DNA of 43,358 nucleotides, taken from positions 1 through 43,358 of the forward strand of contig NZ_JAOCQE010000026.1 of NCBI RefSeq assembly GCF_025290915.1. The letters run 5' to 3'. The translations under genes and the position numbers were made by a program. The notes beneath the pieces were generated by a model. That model made no database searches and was not told the origin of the DNA. It saw nothing but the letters and a program-made list of their open reading frames with translations. This DNA is from Streptomyces sp. 15-116A. GTDB lineage: Bacteria; Actinomycetota; Actinomycetes; Streptomycetales; Streptomycetaceae. Numbering within the stretch: position 1 is the first letter of the stretch; each line of letters starts with the position of its first letter. Positions 1 through 6,985 of the stretch are shown one piece after another.

Positions 1-1
1 G

Positions 2-472
2 GCGTGCGCGCTGCTGCCCGCCGAGGCCGACGCGCACGGCGTCTCCACCCTCGTCTGGCGCCGGCACCGCCCCTTCCACCCGGAGCGGCTCTACGCCGCC
101 CTGGAGGACCTCACCTGCGCCGCCGTGCGCAGCCGGGGCCGGTTCTGGCTCGCCGACAAGCCGGACACGCTGTTCCACTGGGACGCGGCGGGCGGCGCTC
201 TGTGCGTGGAGAGCGCGGGGCCGTGGCTGGCCTCGCTGCCGGACGCCGCCTGGGACATGGTGCCGCCGGTGCGCCGGGCCGCCGCCGCACTGGACTGGCA
301 CCCCGAGCACGGGGACCGCTGCCAGCACCTGGTCTTCACCTCGCCCGCGCTCGACCGCGAGGGGCTGCACCGGGTCCTGGACTCCTGCCTGCTGACCGAC
401 ACCGAGTACGCCGCGGGCCCCGACGCCTGGCAGCGGCTGCCGCACGCCTTCGACACCCTCCTGGAGGTCTGA
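2..472 (+). CDS. CobW/COG0523-family GTP-binding metallochaperone, C-terminal part (5' end outside window)
   Basis: Only the last 156 codons are present; the GTPase half with its P-loop lies upstream of the window. The visible part has the features of the CobW C-terminal domain: a WRRHRPFHPERL stretch followed by a region around SRGRFWLADKPDTLFHWD. Family members use GTP hydrolysis to hand metal ions, often zinc, to client proteins. The gene ends 6 bp before a cysteine-free S18 gene. In Streptomyces such genes belong to zinc-starvation clusters under Zur, so zinc allocation is the likely role. The promoter and any Zur box would be outside the window. The domain assignment is fairly safe; the metal is inferred from context. 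Confidence 0.85.
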   Translation, partial: ACALLPAEADAHGVSTLVWRRHRPFHPERLYAALEDLTCAAVRSRGRFWLADKPDTLFHWDAAGGALCVESAGPWLASLPDAAWDMVPPVRRAAAALDWHPEHGDRCQHLVFTSPALDREGLHRVLDSCLLTDTEYAAGPDAWQRLPHAFDTLLEV

Positions 473-478
473 ACCCCC

Positions 479-712
479 ATGCCCCGCAGGACCGACCGCA
501 AGCCCGCCAAGGCCCGCCCCAATCCGCTGGACCAGGCCGGGATCACCTACATCGACTACAAGGACACCGATCTGCTGCGGAAGTTCCTCTCCGACCGCGG
601 CAAGATCCGCAGCCGCCGCGTCACCCGGGTCACCGCCCAGCAGCAGCGGCAGCTGGCCAGGGCCGTGAAGAACGCCCGCGAGATGGCCCTGCTGCCGTAC
701 GCGAGCCGCTAG
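479..712 (+). CDS. rpsR2: 30S ribosomal protein S18, cysteine-free (C-) paralogue
   Basis: This 77-residue protein carries the S18 core [20 protein letters not shown] followed by SRRVTRVT and a C-terminal [13 protein letters not shown], so it is a complete S18. The zinc-ribbon-like cysteines found near the N-terminus of the standard actinobacterial S18 are absent; there is no cysteine in the whole protein. Such C- paralogues replace the zinc-binding form when zinc is scarce and are normally Zur-repressed. It follows the CobW-type gene by 6 bp and is probably co-transcribed with it. The name rpsR2 follows Streptomyces usage. Confidence 0.93.
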   Translation: MPRRTDRKPAKARPNPLDQAGITYIDYKDTDLLRKFLSDRGKIRSRRVTRVTAQQQRQLARAVKNAREMALLPYASR

Positions 713-737
713 GGGGAAAGTTCAAGGGAACACAAAA

Positions 738-770
738 GCCCCCGGCTGCGTCTCATCTACAGCGGGGGGC
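738..770 (+). terminator. Hairpin after rpsR2
   Basis: CCCCCGGCTG (739-748) can pair with CAGCGGGGG (760-768) with one bulged base, leaving an 11-nt loop. It lies 26 bp after the S18 stop codon. There is no U-run, as is usual for Streptomyces terminators. It would separate the zinc-response genes from the DUF397 promoter that follows. Confidence 0.5.
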
Positions 771-813
771 CGTCCGGCGTCCGGTGACGCTGTAACCGCA
801 GGATAACCCCGCG

Positions 814-840
814 TGCACGTGCATCTGCCCATGCATCTGC
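814..840 (+). promoter_or_regulatory. 27-bp element, copy A, upstream of the DUF397 gene
   Basis: The element begins with the palindrome TGCACGTGCA (814-823) and contains TGCATCTGC twice (820-828 and 832-840, period 12). A copy with 26 of 27 identical bases lies on the other strand at 1932-1958, in the same orientation relative to the ATPase gene. Copy A ends 13 nt before a good -10 hexamer, TATGAT (854-859), so it covers the -35 position. It is probably an operator or activator site for a regulator shared by the locus; the XRE protein at 2166-3026 is the obvious candidate. Confidence 0.6.
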
Positions 841-853
841 ACAGGAACGCAGC

Positions 854-859
854 TATGAT
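854..859 (+). promoter_or_regulatory. -10 hexamer of the DUF397 gene promoter
   Basis: TATGAT matches the vegetative sigma factor -10 consensus closely. The -35 position falls inside the 27-bp element. The predicted transcript start is about 55 nt upstream of the GTG start at 921. Confidence 0.5.
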
Positions 860-920
860 CCGGGTCAGTTGACCTTGGCATCAGCAGCCACACCAGCCAG
901 TGCACACCGGGGAGCGACCT

Positions 921-1205
921 GTGGACCACGACGTGTACGACGGTGACGTGTACGACGGTGCCGACGCGTCCGGCGTGTACAACGGCATGGCGGCCACCAG
1001 GCTGAACGGCGTGGCCTGGCAGAAGAGCCGGCACAGCAACTCCCAGGGCTCCTGCGTGGAGTTCGCGCGCCTGCCCGGCGGGGACGTGGCCGTGCGCAAC
1101 TCCCGCTTCCCGGACGGCCCCGCGCTCGTCTACACGCGCGCGGAGATCGAGGCGATGCTGCTCGGTGTGAAGGACGGCGAGTTCGATCACCTGGTTGCCG
1201 GCTGA
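921..1205 (+). CDS. DUF397 domain protein
   Basis: The 94-residue product has the DUF397 signature: WQKSRHSNSQGSCVEFA, then VAVRNSRFPDGPALVYT, ending in GVKDGEFDHL. GTG 921 is chosen because GGGGAG sits 6 nt upstream; the alternative GTG at 900 has no such site. DUF397 proteins are abundant in Streptomyces and nearly always lie beside an XRE/DUF5753 regulator, as in whiJ- and abaA-type loci that influence development and antibiotic production. Here the XRE gene is about 1 kb away, with an ATPase gene between. The usual proposal is that DUF397 proteins modulate their XRE partner; the biochemical function is unknown. Confidence 0.88.
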   Translation: MDHDVYDGDVYDGADASGVYNGMAATRLNGVAWQKSRHSNSQGSCVEFARLPGGDVAVRNSRFPDGPALVYTRAEIEAMLLGVKDGEFDHLVAG

Positions 1206-1285
1206 TCGCCGGTCCGGCGGGATGCCGGATACCGACCGGAATGTGACGCGCGTAGAACCGCGGCGCGGTGAGGCGCCGCGGTACG

Positions 1286-1858
1286 TCAGTCGGAGGGACT
1301 CTGACGCTCGCCCGCGTGCTGGAGCCGGAACAGTGCCCACACCACCTTCCCGCCGAGGGCGCCCGCCATCGGGTGCCAGCCCCAGCCGTCGCTGAAGGAG
1401 TCGACGAGGAACAGGCCGCGGCCCGACTCGGCGGAGAAGTCGTCGGAGTCCCGGGTGACGGGGCTCTCCCGGCTGGGGTCGCGCACCGCGCACACCAGGC
1501 GCTCGGTCCACCGCATCAGATGCAGCCGCACCGGCGGTTCCTGCTCGGTCAGCCGGGGGGTGTTCGCCGGATCAAGCGGAGCGGCCCGCAGGGCCTCGTT
1601 GGAAGGGTGGCGGCGGGGAAGCGGCAGGCCGTGCCGCAGCGCGTTGGTGACCAGCTCGGAGACGACCAGACACACGTCGTCGAACCGCTCGCCCAGGTCC
1701 CACTGGTCGAGGGTTCTGCGGGTGAACCGCCGGGCGTCGCCCACCGCTTCGTACCGGGCGGGGAGGGCGCAGGAGGCGGCGTCGGACACGGCCGCGGGGT
1801 CCAGCGGCGGAAGGCCCTGCCGTAACGGCTCGAGCATGGTCGATCCATTCGTCCCCAT
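1286..1858 (-). CDS. HATPase_c_2 (anti-sigma/SpoIIAB-like) ATP-binding protein
   Basis: The 190-residue protein has a GHKL ATP-binding fold. The N-box is VVSELVTNALRHG and the G-box SGRGLFLVDSFSDGWG, followed by the Streptomyces-typical HPMAGALGGKVVWALF ending. Soluble proteins of this type act as anti-sigma factor kinases or as regulators in DUF397/XRE loci. The start at 1858 is chosen because GGGAG lies 8 nt upstream. A copy of the 27-bp element lies 73 nt upstream of the start. A second ATG 21 nt inside (1837) is possible. A strong Shine-Dalgarno site in another frame further upstream (2010) is described separately. Confidence 0.85.
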   Translation of the reverse strand: MGTNGSTMLEPLRQGLPPLDPAAVSDAASCALPARYEAVGDARRFTRRTLDQWDLGERFDDVCLVVSELVTNALRHGLPLPRRHPSNEALRAAPLDPANTPRLTEQEPPVRLHLMRWTERLVCAVRDPSRESPVTRDSDDFSAESGRGLFLVDSFSDGWGWHPMAGALGGKVVWALFRLQHAGERQSPSD

Positions 1859-2010
1859 GCGAGGCACTCCCGGGAGTTCGCTTGCTGGCGAGGCGGCGGT
1901 GGTGCGGGGACCATGGTTTCGGAACCGAACAGCAGATGCAAGGGCAGATGCACGTGCAGCTGACCGAAATGGACCTGCCCGTACCGCTTGTTGGCCAATT
2001 TTTCCGTCAT
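1549..2010 (-). other. Possible leader ORF with a very strong ribosome binding site, out of frame with the ATPase gene
   Basis: ATG at 2010 is preceded by GAGGAGGTGAAG, almost a perfect Shine-Dalgarno sequence at ideal distance. The first part reads MTEKLANKRYGQVHFG and continues through the 27-bp element. The frame then enters the ATPase gene out of frame and becomes a Pro/Ser/Arg-rich shadow until a stop at 1549. It could be a translated leader, a remnant N-terminal extension separated by a frameshift, or a chance match. I do not count it as a proven gene. Confidence 0.25.
1932..1958 (-). promoter_or_regulatory. 27-bp element, copy B, upstream of the ATPase gene
   Basis: Read on the minus strand, this differs from copy A (814-840) at one base only. 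It has the same orientation towards its gene and a similar distance to the start codon (73 nt against 80 nt). Thirteen nucleotides downstream, where copy A has TATGAT, copy B has the weak hexamer AACCAT. Conserved position relative to two different genes argues for a regulatory site, not chance. Confidence 0.55.
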
Positions 2011-2165
2011 CTTCACCTCCTCTTCTGGCCGGGCCCTTGCCCTCTCCTTGCCCGTTTCCGACCGGTTTCCTTGGCCGGATTCCGTTTCCGTAACCGGACG
2101 AGTACTGCTCGGAGTGTTTTAGTGGCAGACTGCGGGCCCTGCGGATGTTGGGGAGGCTGGCGAAC

Positions 2166-3026
2166 GTGAGCGCGGGAGAGCCGGGATCGGTGGTGCGGCG
2201 CATGCTGCTCGGATCACAACTCAGGCGACTGCGTGAGGCGCGGGGGATCACGCGCGAGGCGGCGGGTTACTCGATCCGCGCCTCGGAGTCGAAGATCAGC
2301 CGGATGGAGTTGGGCCGGGTGAGCTTCAAGACCAGGGACGTGGAGGACCTGCTGACGCTGTACGGCATCACGGACGAGCAGGAGCGCACCTCGTTGCTCT
2401 CCCTCGCCCGCGAGGCCAACGTCGCGGGCTGGTGGCACAGTTACTCGGACGTCCTGCCGAGCTGGTTCCCCACGTACGTCGGCCTGGAGGGCGCGGCCTC
2501 CCTGATCCGGGCGTACGAGGTGCAGTTCGTGCACGGCCTGCTGCAGACCGAGAGTTATGCCCGCGCGGTGGTGCGGCGCGGCATGAAGGGCGCGAGCGAG
2601 GCGGACGTCGAACGCCGGGTCGCGCTGCGGCTGGAGCGGCAGAAGTACCTGGTGGCGGAGAACGCCCCGGAGTTCCACGTCGTCCTCGACGAGGCCGGCC
2701 TGCGCCGCCCCTACGGCGACCGCGAGGTGATGCGCGGGCAGCTCCAGCATCTGATCGAGATCTCCGAGCGGCCCAACGTCCGTCTCCAGGTGATGCCGTT
2801 CAGCCTCGGCGGGCACTCCGGGGAGTCCGGCGCGTTCACCATCCTGAGCTTCCCCGAGTCCGACCTGTCCGACGTCGTGTATCTGGAGCAGCTGACCAGC
2901 GCGCTGTACCTGGACAAGGCCGAGGACGTCGCCCAGTACGAGAAGGCCCTCAAGGAGCTCCAGCACGACAGCCCGGGCCCTTCGGAGAGCCGGGACCTTC
3001 TCCGGGGACTCCTTCAACTCTCCTGA
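2166..3026 (+). CDS. XRE-family regulator with DUF5753 domain (WhiJ-like)
   Basis: The 286-residue protein starts with MSAGEPGSVVRRMLLG and an N-terminal helix-turn-helix (LGSQLRRLREARGITREAAG, then SESKISRMELGR), followed by a DUF5753 domain containing IRAYEVQFVHGLLQTESYA and RLERQK. GTG 2166 is preferred over ATG 2145 because GGGAGG lies 9 nt upstream and the resulting N-terminus is typical of the family. These proteins are DNA-binding regulators, usually paired with DUF397 proteins. It is transcribed away from the ATPase gene. It probably binds the 27-bp elements upstream of its two neighbours, which is an inference. Confidence 0.9.
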   Translation: MSAGEPGSVVRRMLLGSQLRRLREARGITREAAGYSIRASESKISRMELGRVSFKTRDVEDLLTLYGITDEQERTSLLSLAREANVAGWWHSYSDVLPSWFPTYVGLEGAASLIRAYEVQFVHGLLQTESYARAVVRRGMKGASEADVERRVALRLERQKYLVAENAPEFHVVLDEAGLRRPYGDREVMRGQLQHLIEISERPNVRLQVMPFSLGGHSGESGAFTILSFPESDLSDVVYLEQLTSALYLDKAEDVAQYEKALKELQHDSPGPSESRDLLRGLLQLS

Positions 3027-3089
3027 AACACAAGTACGATGACGTGTGATCAGATATTGATCAGGCGTTGATCGGACCGTGAGTTGATC
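3013..3089 (+). promoter_or_regulatory. Promoter with phased TGATC repeats before the aldehyde dehydrogenase gene
   Basis: A possible promoter is TTCAAC (3013-3018), 16 bp, TACGAT (3035-3040). Immediately downstream TGATC occurs at 3047, 3058, 3069 and 3085. The first three are exactly 11 bp apart, one helical turn, so they face the same side of the DNA. The arrangement suggests a repressor array blocking transcription of the aldehyde dehydrogenase gene; the regulator is unknown. Confidence 0.4.
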
Positions 3090-3126
3090 TGGGTTCTGCT
3101 TCGGCAGCAGGGGATTGAGGGATCGC

Positions 3127-4587
3127 ATGTCGTCGTACTTCACCGACCTGGCGCAGCAGTACATCGACGGTGAGTGGCGCCCGGGCACCGGATCCTGGGA
3201 CATCATCGACTTCAACCCGTACGACGACGAGAAGCTCGCGTCGATCACCATAGCCACGGTCGACGAGGTCGATCAGGCGTACCGGGCCGCCGCCCGCGCG
3301 CAGGAGCAGTGGGCGGCGACCAACCCCTACGCCCGCCGCGCGGTCTTCGAGAAGGCCCTCAGGCTGATCGAGGAGCGCGAGGAGGAGATCTCCGAGGCGA
3401 TCGTCGCCGAGCTCGGCGGCACGCGTCTGAAGGCCGCGTTCGAGCTGCACCTCGCCAAGGAGTTCCTGCGCGAGGCGGTCCACCTGGCCCTGGCGCCCGA
3501 GGGCCGGATCATCCCCTCGCCGGTGGACGGCAAGGAGAACCGCGTCTACCGCGTCCCGGTCGGCGTCGTGGGCGTCATCAGCCCCTTCAACTTCCCGTTC
3601 CTGCTGTCCGTCAAGTCGGTCGCGCCGGCGCTCGCGCTCGGCAACGCCGTCGTCCTCAAGCCGCACCAGAACACGCCGATCGTGGGTGGCACCCTGGTCG
3701 CGAAGATCTTCGAGGACGCGGGCCTGCCGGGCGGCCTGCTGAACGTCGTCGTCACGGACATCGCCGAGATCGGCGACGCCTTCATCGAGCACCCGGTCCC
3801 GAAGGTCATCTCGTTCACCGGTTCCGACAAGGTCGGCCGCCATGTCGCCACCGTCTGCGCCGGCCACTTCAAGCGCACGGTGCTCGAACTGGGCGGCAAC
3901 AGCGCCCTGGTGGTCCTCGACGACGCGGACATCGACTACGCGGTCGACGCGGCGGTCTTCAGCCGGTACGTCCATCAGGGCCAGGTCTGCATGGCCGCGA
4001 ACCGCGTCCTGGTCGACCGGTCGGTCGCGGACGAGTTCACCGAGAAGTTCGCCGCCAAGGTCCGCACCCTCAAGGCCGGTGACCCGCGCGACCCGGAGAC
4101 CGTCATCGGCCCGGTGATCAACTCCCAGCAGGCGGACGCGGTCTCGGGCGTCGTCGAGCAGGCCCTCGCCGAGGGCGCGACCGCCCTGGTGCGCGGCGAC
4201 CGGCGGGACAACCTGGTCGAGCCGTCCGTCCTCACCGGCCTGCCCGCCGACTCCGCCCTGCTCCGGCAGGAGGTCTTCGGCCCGGTCGTGTTCCTGGTGC
4301 CGTTCGACGGCGAGGAGGAGGCCGTCCGCCTCGTCAACGACACCCCGTACGGCCTGAGCGGCGCGGTGCACACCGGGGACGTCGAGCGGGGCGTCGCCTT
4401 CGCCAAGCGGATCGACACCGGGATGTTCCACGTCAACGACGGCACCGTCCACGACGAGCCGATCGTCCCCTTCGGCGGCGAGAAGCACTCGGGCGTCGGC
4501 CGTCTGAACGGCGACACCATGCTGGACGCCTTCACCACCCTGAAGTGGATCTCGGTGCAGCACGGCAGGAGCGGGTTCCCGTTCTGA
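3127..4587 (+). CDS. Aldehyde dehydrogenase (benzaldehyde/vanillin dehydrogenase-like)
   Basis: This 486-residue NAD(P)+-dependent aldehyde dehydrogenase is full length for the family. Catalytic landmarks are Asn155 in SPFNFPF, Glu254 in LELGGNS and the nucleophile Cys288 in QGQVCMAANR; FGPVVF and PFGGEKHSGVGR lie in the C-terminal half. ATG 3127 is chosen over TTG 3115 because GAGGG precedes it at suitable distance. The enzyme oxidises an aldehyde to its acid in the cytoplasm; similarity to aromatic aldehyde dehydrogenases is suggestive but the substrate is not visible. It is monocistronic, with a putative operator array before it and a strong terminator after it. Confidence 0.92.
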   Translation: MSSYFTDLAQQYIDGEWRPGTGSWDIIDFNPYDDEKLASITIATVDEVDQAYRAAARAQEQWAATNPYARRAVFEKALRLIEEREEEISEAIVAELGGTRLKAAFELHLAKEFLREAVHLALAPEGRIIPSPVDGKENRVYRVPVGVVGVISPFNFPFLLSVKSVAPALALGNAVVLKPHQNTPIVGGTLVAKIFEDAGLPGGLLNVVVTDIAEIGDAFIEHPVPKVISFTGSDKVGRHVATVCAGHFKRTVLELGGNSALVVLDDADIDYAVDAAVFSRYVHQGQVCMAANRVLVDRSVADEFTEKFAAKVRTLKAGDPRDPETVIGPVINSQQADAVSGVVEQALAEGATALVRGDRRDNLVEPSVLTGLPADSALLRQEVFGPVVFLVPFDGEEEAVRLVNDTPYGLSGAVHTGDVERGVAFAKRIDTGMFHVNDGTVHDEPIVPFGGEKHSGVGRLNGDTMLDAFTTLKWISVQHGRSGFPF

Positions 4588-4611
4588 GCCGCACCTCTGG
4601 CGGAATTGCGA

Positions 4612-4650
4612 ACGGGCCCTTGCGGACAGAAGCTGACCGCAAGGGCCCGT
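4612..4650 (+). terminator. Terminator after the aldehyde dehydrogenase gene
   Basis: A perfect 14-bp inverted repeat, ACGGGCCCTTGCGG (4612-4625) and its complement (4637-4650), with an 11-nt loop, begins 24 bp after the stop codon. Confidence 0.8.
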
Positions 4651-4711
4651 AGCGTCGTCGGTGTCAGAGAGAACCGGGGCGGTGAGCCCCTCCGACGAAA
4701 GGCGGCCGGTC

Positions 4712-5260
4712 ATGGTCACTCACGTTCCCGCCGAGGCGCACGGTGACGAGCGGGGAGCGCTGCTGGCGTTCCTGACGGAGCAGCGCGGCGGCATCCGCCG
4801 GGCGGTGCTCGGGCTCACCGAGGAGCAGGCCTCCTCCCGGCCCTCCGCGAGCGAGCTGTCCCTCGCGGGGCTGGTCAAGCATGTCGCCGAGGTCGAGCAG
4901 GGGTGGATCGCCCGCGCCAAGGGCGAGGCGCCGGCCGTCGCCCGTGACGAGTCGAACTGGGACGAGTGCTTCCGGCTGGCCGGCGACGAGACCCTCGAAG
5001 GGCAGCTGGCGTACTGGGAGAAGGTGGCCGCCGAGACGGAGGCGTTCATCCGGGCCGTGCCCAGCCTCGACGACACCTTCCTGCTGCCGAAGTCGTCCTG
5101 GCACCCGCAGGAGGAGCATCTATCGATGCGCTGGCTGTGTCTGCACCTGATCCGCGAGACCGCCCGCCACGCCGGTCACGCCGACATCATCCGCGAGTCG
5201 CTGGACGGCAAGACCGCCTTCGAGCTGGTGGCCATGGAGCAGGGCACCGAGTGGGGCTGA
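4712..5260 (+). CDS. DinB-family protein (DUF664-like)
   Basis: The 182-residue protein has the four-helix DinB pattern, with LVKHVAEVEQGWIAR in the first half and RETARHAGHADIIRE near the end. The histidines of these two segments form the metal site typical of the superfamily. Members include mycothiol- or bacillithiol-dependent transferases, but many have no known reaction. ATG 4712 is used, with AAAGG 9 nt upstream; an upstream in-frame GTG at 4661 would add an unlikely N-terminal tail. It lies 24 bp before the PadR gene, which has its own promoter. Confidence 0.85.
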   Translation: MVTHVPAEAHGDERGALLAFLTEQRGGIRRAVLGLTEEQASSRPSASELSLAGLVKHVAEVEQGWIARAKGEAPAVARDESNWDECFRLAGDETLEGQLAYWEKVAAETEAFIRAVPSLDDTFLLPKSSWHPQEEHLSMRWLCLHLIRETARHAGHADIIRESLDGKTAFELVAMEQGTEWG

Positions 5261-5272
5261 CCCCCGGGGTCC

Positions 5273-5284
5273 TACGCTGGGCGC
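5273..5284 (+). promoter_or_regulatory. Leaderless promoter of the PadR gene
   Basis: TACGCT (5273-5278) is followed by 6 nt and the ATG at 5285, with no ribosome binding site. A transcript starting about 7 nt after the -10 would begin at the start codon. No clear -35 is visible. Confidence 0.5.
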
Positions 5285-5926
5285 ATGTCAGTGATCCGTC
5301 TTCTCGTGCTCGGCGCGGTGCGCCAGCACGGGCGGGCCCACGGCTACCAGGTGCGCAACGACCTGGAGTTCTGGGGCGCGCACGAGTGGTCCAACGCCAA
5401 GCCGGGCTCGATCTACCACGCCCTGAAGCAGATGGCGAAGCAAGGGCTGCTGCACGCGCACGAGATCGCCCCCTCCACGGCCGGCGGTCCGCCGCGCACC
5501 GAGTACGAGATCACCGACCAGGGCACCGAGGAGTACTTCCGGCTGCTGCGGGCGTCCCTGACGTCGTACGACCAGAAGCCGGACGTGTTCTCCGCGGCGC
5601 TCGGCTTCATCGTCGACCTCGAACGGGCGGAGGCCGTCGCCCTGCTGGAGGAGCGGGTGCGGGCGATCGAGACCTGGCGCGAGGCGGTCACCGAGTACTA
5701 CACGCCCGAGGGCGGGCCCGGCCAGCTCGGGCACATCGGGGAGATCATGGACTTCTGGGTCCACTCGGCCGACACGGGCGCCGCGTGGACCCGCGGTCTT
5801 ATCGAGCGCGTCCGGGGCGGCGCGTACACCTTCGCAGGTGAGGGCGAGCCGTTCGTCGCCGTCCTGGCCGAGGGCGAGGAGAACCCGTTCGCGACGGGGG
5901 AGCGGCACCCCGGGGACGAGCGCTGA
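5285..5926 (+). CDS. PadR-family transcriptional regulator
   Basis: The 213-residue protein has a PadR winged helix at the N-terminus (LGAVRQHGRAHGYQVRNDLE, GSIYHALKQMAKQGLL, TEYEITDQG) and a C-terminal alpha-helical dimerisation domain rich in charged residues. PadR proteins typically repress an adjacent exporter gene until a ligand binds. That fits here: an ABC exporter operon starts 90 bp downstream behind a promoter with two palindromes. The gene itself seems to be leaderless. The ligand cannot be seen. Confidence 0.92.
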   Translation: MSVIRLLVLGAVRQHGRAHGYQVRNDLEFWGAHEWSNAKPGSIYHALKQMAKQGLLHAHEIAPSTAGGPPRTEYEITDQGTEEYFRLLRASLTSYDQKPDVFSAALGFIVDLERAEAVALLEERVRAIETWREAVTEYYTPEGGPGQLGHIGEIMDFWVHSADTGAAWTRGLIERVRGGAYTFAGEGEPFVAVLAEGEENPFATGERHPGDER

Positions 5927-5940
5927 GACAGAACCTCCGT

Positions 5941-6002
5941 TAATCAAGTTTGACTAATGCTTCGGACGGGGATACCTTCGAGTCAGTAGTCAAGCTTGAC
6001 TA
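5941..6002 (+). promoter_or_regulatory. Exporter promoter with two PadR-type operators
   Basis: The perfect 16-bp palindrome TAGTCAAGCTTGACTA lies at 5987-6002, and a copy with 14 of 16 matches, TAATCAAGTTTGACTA, at 5941-5956. Between and overlapping them is a good promoter: TTGACT (5950-5955), 17 bp, TACCTT (5973-5978). The first site covers the -35 and the second the transcription start, a classic repressor layout. The regulator is most probably the PadR protein encoded just upstream. Confidence 0.75.
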
Positions 6003-6016
6003 GTTAGGGAGTCTCA

Positions 6017-6985
6017 GTGGCCGACGCGGCGATCATCGTCGAGGGCGCACGCAAGACGTACGGAAACGACAAGCGCGGCAAGCCCGCGCTGGACGGGCTC
6101 GACCTCACGGTCGCGCGCGGCACGGTGCACGGGGTGCTGGGGCCCAACGGCGCCGGGAAGACCACCCTGGTCCGGATCCTGGCCACCCTGCTGCGGCCTG
6201 ACGCGGGCCGGGTCGAGGTGGCGGGGCACGACGTGGTCCGCGAGGCGTACGCCGTACGCCTGCGCATCGGCCTGCTCGGCCAGCACGCGGCGCTCGACGA
6301 GGAACTCGGCGGCCGGCAGAACCTGGAGCTGTTCGGCCGCCTGCACCACCTGGGCACGCGGCGGGCACGCGCGCGTGCGGACGAACTGCTGGAGCGGTTC
6401 GAGCTCACCGCCACCGGCCGCAAGCCGGTGCGCGCCTACAGCGGAGGCATGCGGCGCCGCCTCGACCTCGCCGCCTCCCTGATCACCGAACCGGAGGTGC
6501 TCTTCCTGGACGAACCCACCACCGGCCTCGACCCGCGCGGCCGCGCCGAGGTGTGGGCGTCGGTCCGCTCCCTGGTCGGGGGCGGCACGACGGTCCTGCT
6601 CACCACCCAGTACCTGGAGGAGGCCGACCAGCTCGCCGACCGCATCTCGCTCGTGGACACCGGCCGCGTCATCGCGGACGGCACCGCCGACGAGCTGAAG
6701 GCGGCCATCGGCGGCGACCGCATCGACGTCGTGCTGCGCGACGCCGGACAGCTGGGCGCGGCCGTCGCCCTGCTGCCGGTGGCGAAGGACGAGGTGACGG
6801 TGGACACCGACCGGCGGCTGCTGAGCGCCCCCGTCACCGACCGCATGGCGGCGCTGGCCGGGGTCGTCCGCGCGCTCGAGGACGCGGGCATCGAGGCCGA
6901 GGACATCGCCCTGCGCAGGCCCACGCTCGACGAGGTGTTCCTGCGGCTGACCGGGCACGACGACCGAGTGAAGGAGGCCGCGTGA
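6017..6985 (+). CDS. ABC transporter ATP-binding protein, DrrA-type
   Basis: The 322-residue ATPase has Walker [10 protein letters not shown], signature [14 protein letters not shown], Walker [13 protein letters not shown] and the DrrA-type C-terminal domain ending in [16 protein letters not shown]. With the permease downstream (GTGA overlap) it forms a drug-exporter pair like DrrAB for daunorubicin. GTG 6017 has GGGA shortly upstream. Expression is probably controlled by the twin-operator promoter and the PadR protein. Physiological substrates are unknown. Confidence 0.93.
   Translation: MADAAIIVEGARKTYGNDKRGKPALDGLDLTVARGTVHGVLGPNGAGKTTLVRILATLLRPDAGRVEVAGHDVVREAYAVRLRIGLLGQHAALDEELGGRQNLELFGRLHHLGTRRARARADELLERFELTATGRKPVRAYSGGMRRRLDLAASLITEPEVLFLDEPTTGLDPRGRAEVWASVRSLVGGGTTVLLTTQYLEEADQLADRISLVDTGRVIADGTADELKAAIGGDRIDVVLRDAGQLGAAVALLPVAKDEVTVDTDRRLLSAPVTDRMAALAGVVRALEDAGIEAEDIALRRPTLDEVFLRLTGHDDRVKEAA

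Noticed and set aside
1859..2251. Extension of the ATPase protein upstream to 2251
   Set aside because: The extra 131 codons have no family similarity, cross the intergenic promoter region and overlap the XRE gene start.
3061..4719. A 552-codon antisense frame over the aldehyde dehydrogenase gene
   Set aside because: Composition is Asp/Arg/Val/Gly-rich without motifs, typical of the complementary frame of a Streptomyces gene.
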